The position numbers were made by a program, and so were the translations under genes. The notes below the pieces were generated by a model. The model was not told the origin of the DNA. It saw only the letters and a list, made by a program, of their open reading frames with translations, and searched no databases. DNA of 64,000 bases, from assembly GCA_035236585.1 (NCBI GenBank), contig CP141130.1:78563944-78627943 (forward strand), given 5' to 3'. The stretch comes from Warburgia ugandensis (Eukaryota > Streptophyta > Magnoliopsida > Canellales > Canellaceae). Numbering within the stretch: the first letter of the stretch is position 1; the number at the start of each line of letters is the position of its first letter. This document shows positions 59,248 through 64,000 of this stretch, piece by piece.

Positions 59248-59812
59248 GATGGTAATAGTGATATAAGCACGAGCAAATAAGACAAAATAGGAGAGGCACA
59301 TATAATAAAATTCTAGGATAGCAAAGGCAAAGGAGAAACTAAGAGGGTGCACTGGTAGTAAAAATGAGGCATGGGGATAGAAATAGATACTCGATCTATT
59401 CTGGTGACAACAATGCATGCCAAGGTAAGTTCTCATGGTTGAATAATAGATTTTAGTAAAAAAAAAGTTTAAGAATGCCAGCTGTTTGCACAAAATGGAA
59501 ACAACATTATCAAAATCCATTAGAGTGAAAAGAGATGACATCTGTCAGAGATGTGCAAAGTTGGAGACAATCACTAATTTGGTGTCTAATAATAGATCTG
59601 TCAATGATTTCTCAACAATGCGTGCTTGGTTGAAATACATAATGGGCTGATCTCGAAGATGGCTTTTAGCAATCTATTTAGTTTGAGAAGCTTTAGAGTT
59701 GCTTTAGGTTGCAGAGGCCTGGTGTGTCAATTCAGCCAGAATGATCCAAGCAAACAACAAAATGCAATATTGATGATTCTTGGAGTATAGGATTTAAGAT
59801 CTGAGATCTACC

Positions 59813-59827
59813 TTTGCTCTGATAGTA
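59813..59827 (-). other. Primer-binding site (initiator Met-tRNA type)
   Basis: Minus-strand TACTATCAGAGCAAA, three bases inside the 5' LTR; two changes from TGGTATCAGAGC. Confidence 0.85.
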
Positions 59828-59830
59828 GAA

Positions 59831-59977
59831 TGAACAAATATGTATTACTCCAAGAATGAATAGCATCATTGTACATAGTGTTTATATACACAAATTGTTG
59901 TTGTAATCTCTCCGTAATCTTCGGTAGTCCCAACTAACTTTTCATGATTATAAGTAATCCCGATAATCACTCTAACA
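59831..59977 (-). repeat. 5' LTR of the copia element
   Basis: Ends, in plus orientation, CACTCTAACA. Shorter than the other copy by an ACAAATTAT-type repeat. Confidence 0.93.
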
Positions 59978-61712
59978 AAAGGAAATGATGAGGCCAGCCA
60001 TTGTAGTCGATTTCTTTGCCATTGAAACCAAGATATGTGGAGTCTACATTATAACATCAAATACTTGTAGTTCTCAAGTTGCTATAGGTCCTATATGGCA
60101 TACTTTAAAAACTCAAAATGTCAACTTGACTGAAAAACTCCAAAACTTGAGGATATAAAAATATATAATTTACTTTTAGAAAATATTTAAAAAAGAAGTT
60201 TAAAATATAGAAATTGCTTGTCTCTCCTACTAAACGAATTTTTCCTTCATGATGCATCTTTAATATGGCCATCCAGATAAGTGTTTTTTTATCATTAACT
60301 AGGTGGTCCTATTGTATGTTAAGCCCTTTTGGAAAAATATGTCAACCCATACGTGAAACAATCTTTCACTTAGGAAATATGGCCAAAATTACAAACGAAG
60401 CCCGCTATTTTCAGTAATCAAAGTCAACAATCTAGTAAACGATACTATGACCAAAGGAAACTCGAAGAATCTCTGCCTTTACAAGTCAAAGTGTTACATT
60501 ACATAGGATTTACAAGTCAACTCAATTTTCAATCTAGCGGAGGTAACTCAAACAAGTGTCTGAGGTGACTTACAAGTTTTCATCTCTATAGAGGCTCCAA
60601 GAACTTCCATGTCATGTCTTCTTTGCTACTAGAAGTTCCTACCATATTCAATTGCTATCACTATAGGTAAATGAGTTGTAGTGGCAACAAACTGGTTGCT
60701 ACTGCAATAATCATTGGTGATCACACCCTTGTAGAAAGCACTATCTTCATTTCTTTATGAAAAAATGATTTTGAAGTTTGAAAAAAATGATGTTGTCTTC
60801 CATTTTCATTGGCAATAACTTAGAGTCTTTTGTAAAAAAAAATTGTTAGAAATTTATTGGTCCATATCATTTATAGATAGAAAATTTGTCGTAAAGTATG
60901 GTAACTAATCATGATAGTTATCCTTAATGGAAGGATACATGCCATTAACCATCCATTAAGTTTTATTTAAAGGGGTCCCTGGTTCAAGTGGTCTCTCCCT
61001 CTTATTGCCATCATCGTGTACTGCTTAAGAATTAGACAATTCCTTGAAACTGCATCAAATCAACTGCTTTTATTTATTGCTACTATTTCATTTTTGCTTT
61101 TGTTATATGTTTCTGATTCGTGTACATAGAGAGAAAGGTTTGCATGTGGTAGTTGAGCATACAATTCATCTGTCTAGCAGTTTTGTAGTTTTCTGTTTAA
61201 ATTTAATGGATCATTATGATCAATGAAATTAGAGTCTTGTAAGCTGTAAATCAAGAGGCAAACTTAGCTTTCCTTCACCATGCTTACAAAGTAAATAGTT
61301 ATAGAGAGATATCTGTTCTGAGATAAATAGAAATTGGTATGTTTTGAATGTGCACATCGTGAATTAGAAGGGAAACTTCTGATCTAATGATGAGGGGATC
61401 AAACCACCAATTAACAACAATCCTGGCCCACCAATCAATGACCATTTCCTTCTTTTCACAATCCACATTGGTTAGGAAGGTATTCAGATTGGAAATGCTT
61501 GCTAGGAACTTATTGCCTCTAGCATGACATCCAGACTGATGGCCAAATGCCTAGCGACAAAACCAGTGGGGGAGGAGACAACACCTTCTTCAGTGAAATG
61601 GGTGCTGGAAAGCATGTCCCACATCCTCGTCCTCACCCTTAATAGAAAAGGCGTATCATGAACAACTATCCAATGTTGATCCTCGCCATGGTAAATATAC
61701 GGATTTGTTGAT
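59978..61712. other. Unassigned interval
   Basis: AT-rich, no coding signature. Frames up to 60 codons are chance. The start of the long LTR-like repeat seen further right may be in here but no TG boundary could be fixed. Confidence 0.35.
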
Positions 61713-62170
61713 ATTTAGGTAGGTGCTCTATGAGTGGATGTAAGCCCTGATAGTTTTAGTTTCATTAATACTTTTGGCAAGCACTTTATGGGTGGCCGTA
61801 GGTCTTGATGGATACAGTTTTGTGGATACTTAGGAAGGCGCTTTACAAGCAGCTATAAGCTCTAATGATTATGGATTTCATCGATAGTTTAGGTAGGCAC
61901 TCTATGAGTGGCCATAAGTCCTGATGGATACAAATATATTGATGCATTAGGAGTGTGCTCTATGAGCAACTGTTAGTCTTGGTAAATGTGGATTTCATTC
62001 ATGTTTTGGGCAAGCACTCTAGGAGTGTCATAAGACTCGGATCGCTCACAGGCTTACTATGTATTGTAAGACCTAGACGAAGGCTTGCTTTGTGTAGTAA
62101 CCTAGAGGAAGGCTTGATTTGTACAGTAAGTCTTGGAGGTCTGTTGTGTGCTGTAAGTCCTGATACCCTA
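61713..62170. repeat. Minisatellite: six ~58-bp units, then four ~30-bp units
   Basis: The first set has the phrase TTAGGTAGGCACTCTATGAGTGG followed by a TAAGTCCTGATGGATA-type piece. The second (from about 62047) has GGCTTG.TTTGTGTAGTAA / CCTAGA.GAA. Confidence 0.72.
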
Positions 62171-63442
62171 TGCTAAGAGGTGCAGTTGGCCATTGCCCTA
62201 TGAGATGATTTGATACCAGCCCTGCAATGGAGACACCAGGCAGTAGGAGTATCTTCTCATAGGAAAGTGCTCTGAGTGGTAGTCGGGTAGCCCCCATGAG
62301 GTCCGGTGAGTTATAGTTCGTGCAGGTATTCATAAGCAAACATAGGGGCCACGGTGGCAGGATTGTATGCCACCATGATTGAAGCGCTCAATTTTCCACA
62401 GCAATGAGGGCATGGATTTATACATTTTAGATTGAGGATTATGTGCCTTGATTTTGCTTCATTTGTTTTGAGTACACTGATTTGACAAACTTATTAAATT
62501 CTTTTGGACATTACAGATGATTTGAGATCACAACCTTTCTTCGTAGATTTTCACTTCACTTGTATGAGACTGATTTTAACAGTTACTATTTTAGTTCGAT
62601 TTGATGCAGAAAGAACTACTTGCACTTATAAGTTGATTGATTTTTCTTTTGAAAACCACAAACAACTTTGGTTTTTGCCAGATTATAGATTTGGCAAATA
62701 TTGGTTTGCTAACAATTGAACTTTAAGCATATAGTACGCTCTTTGATCTTACCGACTAACTTTATTTTTTTGTGAATACTATGCTTTGATGCATATACTT
62801 AGTTGGTGGCTTTACCATTGCTATTTTAGAACATCTTGATTCATCTAAACCAACACTTTTACTTGGTCAGATTTCTTAAGGTATTAGATTAATTGAGCTT
62901 TAGGATTGATTCTGCGTGATCATATAATAATTAGTACCTGCACATGAAAATGCATTGTGTTCATGAAGAGAAAGATGTTAGATGACTACTTTTACAAATG
63001 ATATTGGGAATGCTAAATACCCACACCTCATAAGTAGATCTAACCATTGAATGACAAACAACTTAGACATTTAAAGTGATATCTTAAATGAATATATAAT
63101 GTAAATGAATCTGAAGAACTATATGTCTTGAATGAATTTGGAACTTGTATGTGTATTCATGGAAAATGATGTCAGTACAATTGAATTCTTGTGAAACAAT
63201 ACAGCTTGGAATACTTAAATCCTTAGGGAAAATGTGATTCATCAGCCATAATGAAATTGCTCATGTAAACTGATTTCATAATGGTACGATCTAAGAACTT
63301 ATAATTTTAGCATGAACACCTTGGAAATTGAATGAAGTTTTGTTTAAATATGATATATTCTCAAAAATATATTAATTTATATAAATCATGTACTACATGA
63401 CAAAATAGCTACTTATTCCACCTATACAATCGCAAGCTTGTT

Positions 63443-63470
63443 GAGACATTATAATTGTTTACAATGTCTC
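63443..63470. repeat. Conserved LTR hairpin, fourth copy
   Basis: GAGACATTATAA / TTGTTTACAATGTCTC; one mismatch in the stem relative to the 5465 copy design. Confidence 0.7.
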
Positions 63471-64000
63471 AAATTTGAAGAATTAGAATAGAAAGATGAA
63501 CAAGTCGAACGTGAGAAACAACTGTGGCATTCGATATTTTAGAAGATAGAGATTTTTTAGTATCAAGATGGTGAGCTTTCAAACTTTAGATTAGTTTTAT
63601 GATTCAATGGAGAAGGAGAATGTATATATTTACTTTCATGTTGTGGATTCAATCGTATTTAACGGAATATGTTGTGACATGATTGTGATTGAAGGTTCTG
63701 GGAAGTGATAAGTTTCGTGTATTTATTTTAAAAAGCTATGAATAAAATTATTTGTATTGTTTTAGCAGGTGTTTGAACGCATGCATCAAATGTGCATATG
63801 TATGAAAATCAAAGGAAACTTTGTCGGATTTTTGGTAGAAATGAGACACTCATTTCACTATAAAACCCTTGTGTTTTGTGTAAAAATGATATTCTAGATT
63901 TTCTGAAAAACTTAGTAGAAAAAAGAAAAAGAAAATTTCTATTATTTTGATTTTGAAATAAATTTCAAATAAGGGATATCCTGAATTTAAAAAAAGTTTT

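Larger units (their letters stand above)
55032..59977 (-). mobile_element. Near full-length Ty1/copia element with ~150-bp LTRs
   Basis: LTRs 55032-55189 (158 bp, 3' LTR) and 59831-59977 (147 bp, 5' LTR), with minus-strand ends TGTTAGAGTGATTA and TTTGTTCA. The primer site and polypurine tract are in place. Order on the minus strand: gag, zinc knuckle, protease, integrase, RT, RNase H, as in all Ty1/copia. The LTRs differ by several substitutions and an 11-bp indel, so the insertion is not recent. Stops, frameshifts, a DSGA to DSEA protease change, a YVDD to YVDN change and an internal 103-bp duplication make it inactive. No clean 5-bp target duplication was seen (AAGAA versus AAAGG). Confidence 0.93.
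61713..64000 (+). mobile_element. Long LTR-like repeat (plus orientation), running out of the window
   Basis: Contains a minisatellite array, the conserved hairpin (63443-63470) after AAGCTTGTTGAGA, and, at 63830-64000, GGTAGAAATGAGACACTCATT and AATAAGGGATATCC, which match the inverse complement of 8750 and 6720 in the minus-strand LTR. The left border is unknown and the right end is beyond the window. Confidence 0.5.

Noticed and set aside
59248..59541. N-terminal extension of the copia gag frame
   Set aside because: The conserved gag start is the ATG at 59247; upstream residues are hydrophobic leader translation without homology.
55027..59982. Target duplication of the second copia element
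   Set aside because: AAGAA and AAAGG do not match; only a shifted AAAG is shared, which is too weak in A-rich sequence.

Overview
The window is a repeat-dominated stretch of a flowering-plant nuclear genome. It is AT-rich, the genes carry introns, and it holds plant-type elements: Ty1/copia elements with initiator-Met-tRNA primer sites, a chain of TRIM elements, Au-type SINEs, CACTA and Mutator-like DNA transposons, and many long (GA)n tracts. The species cannot be named from the sequence. No bacterial operon, CRISPR array, rRNA or tRNA gene was seen.

Layout. 1-13.6 kb: long gypsy-type LTRs. One is a clean 4.4-kb solo LTR (1501-5901, TSD GATTA). Another carries an inverted chain of TRIM elements (6757-8655) and a threefold ~440-bp block (11822-13165). 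13.6-24.4 kb: a copia LTR, a dead LINE whose 3' end was tandemly duplicated with its flank (18409-20963), a small non-autonomous LTR element (21110-22405), and a CACTA remnant with dense ACTTTTAAAGT-type palindromes. 25.7-36.05 kb: remnant of a protein phosphatase 2C gene. Its last intron has grown to about 9 kb by insertion of a 3.7-kb solo LTR and, abutting it on the same 5-bp target ATTTA, an internally deleted copia element. 36.6-45.2 kb: a fragment of retroelement-type RNase H, then a degenerate duplicate of the promoter, exon 1 and distal intron 1 of the GDSL gene. This duplicate is split by a nest of repeats: a SINE, tandem repeats, and a phosphoglycerate dehydrogenase pseudogene that itself holds a 2.6-kb Mutator-like element with a perfect TSD. 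45.9-50.4 kb: the only apparently intact gene, a five-exon GDSL esterase/lipase on the minus strand (390 codons, all catalytic blocks present). 50.4-55 kb: gene-poor DNA with SINE pieces. 55.03-59.98 kb: a nearly full-length but inactive copia element with 150-bp LTRs. 61.7-64 kb: another long-LTR relative leaving the window.

The genes do not form a pathway. The GDSL gene would make a secreted serine esterase. The PP2C and PGDH sequences are pseudogenes. The coherent story is layered transposition, LTR-LTR recombination and tandem duplication. In all three reverse transcriptases whose catalytic motif can be read, the second catalytic Asp has become Asn.
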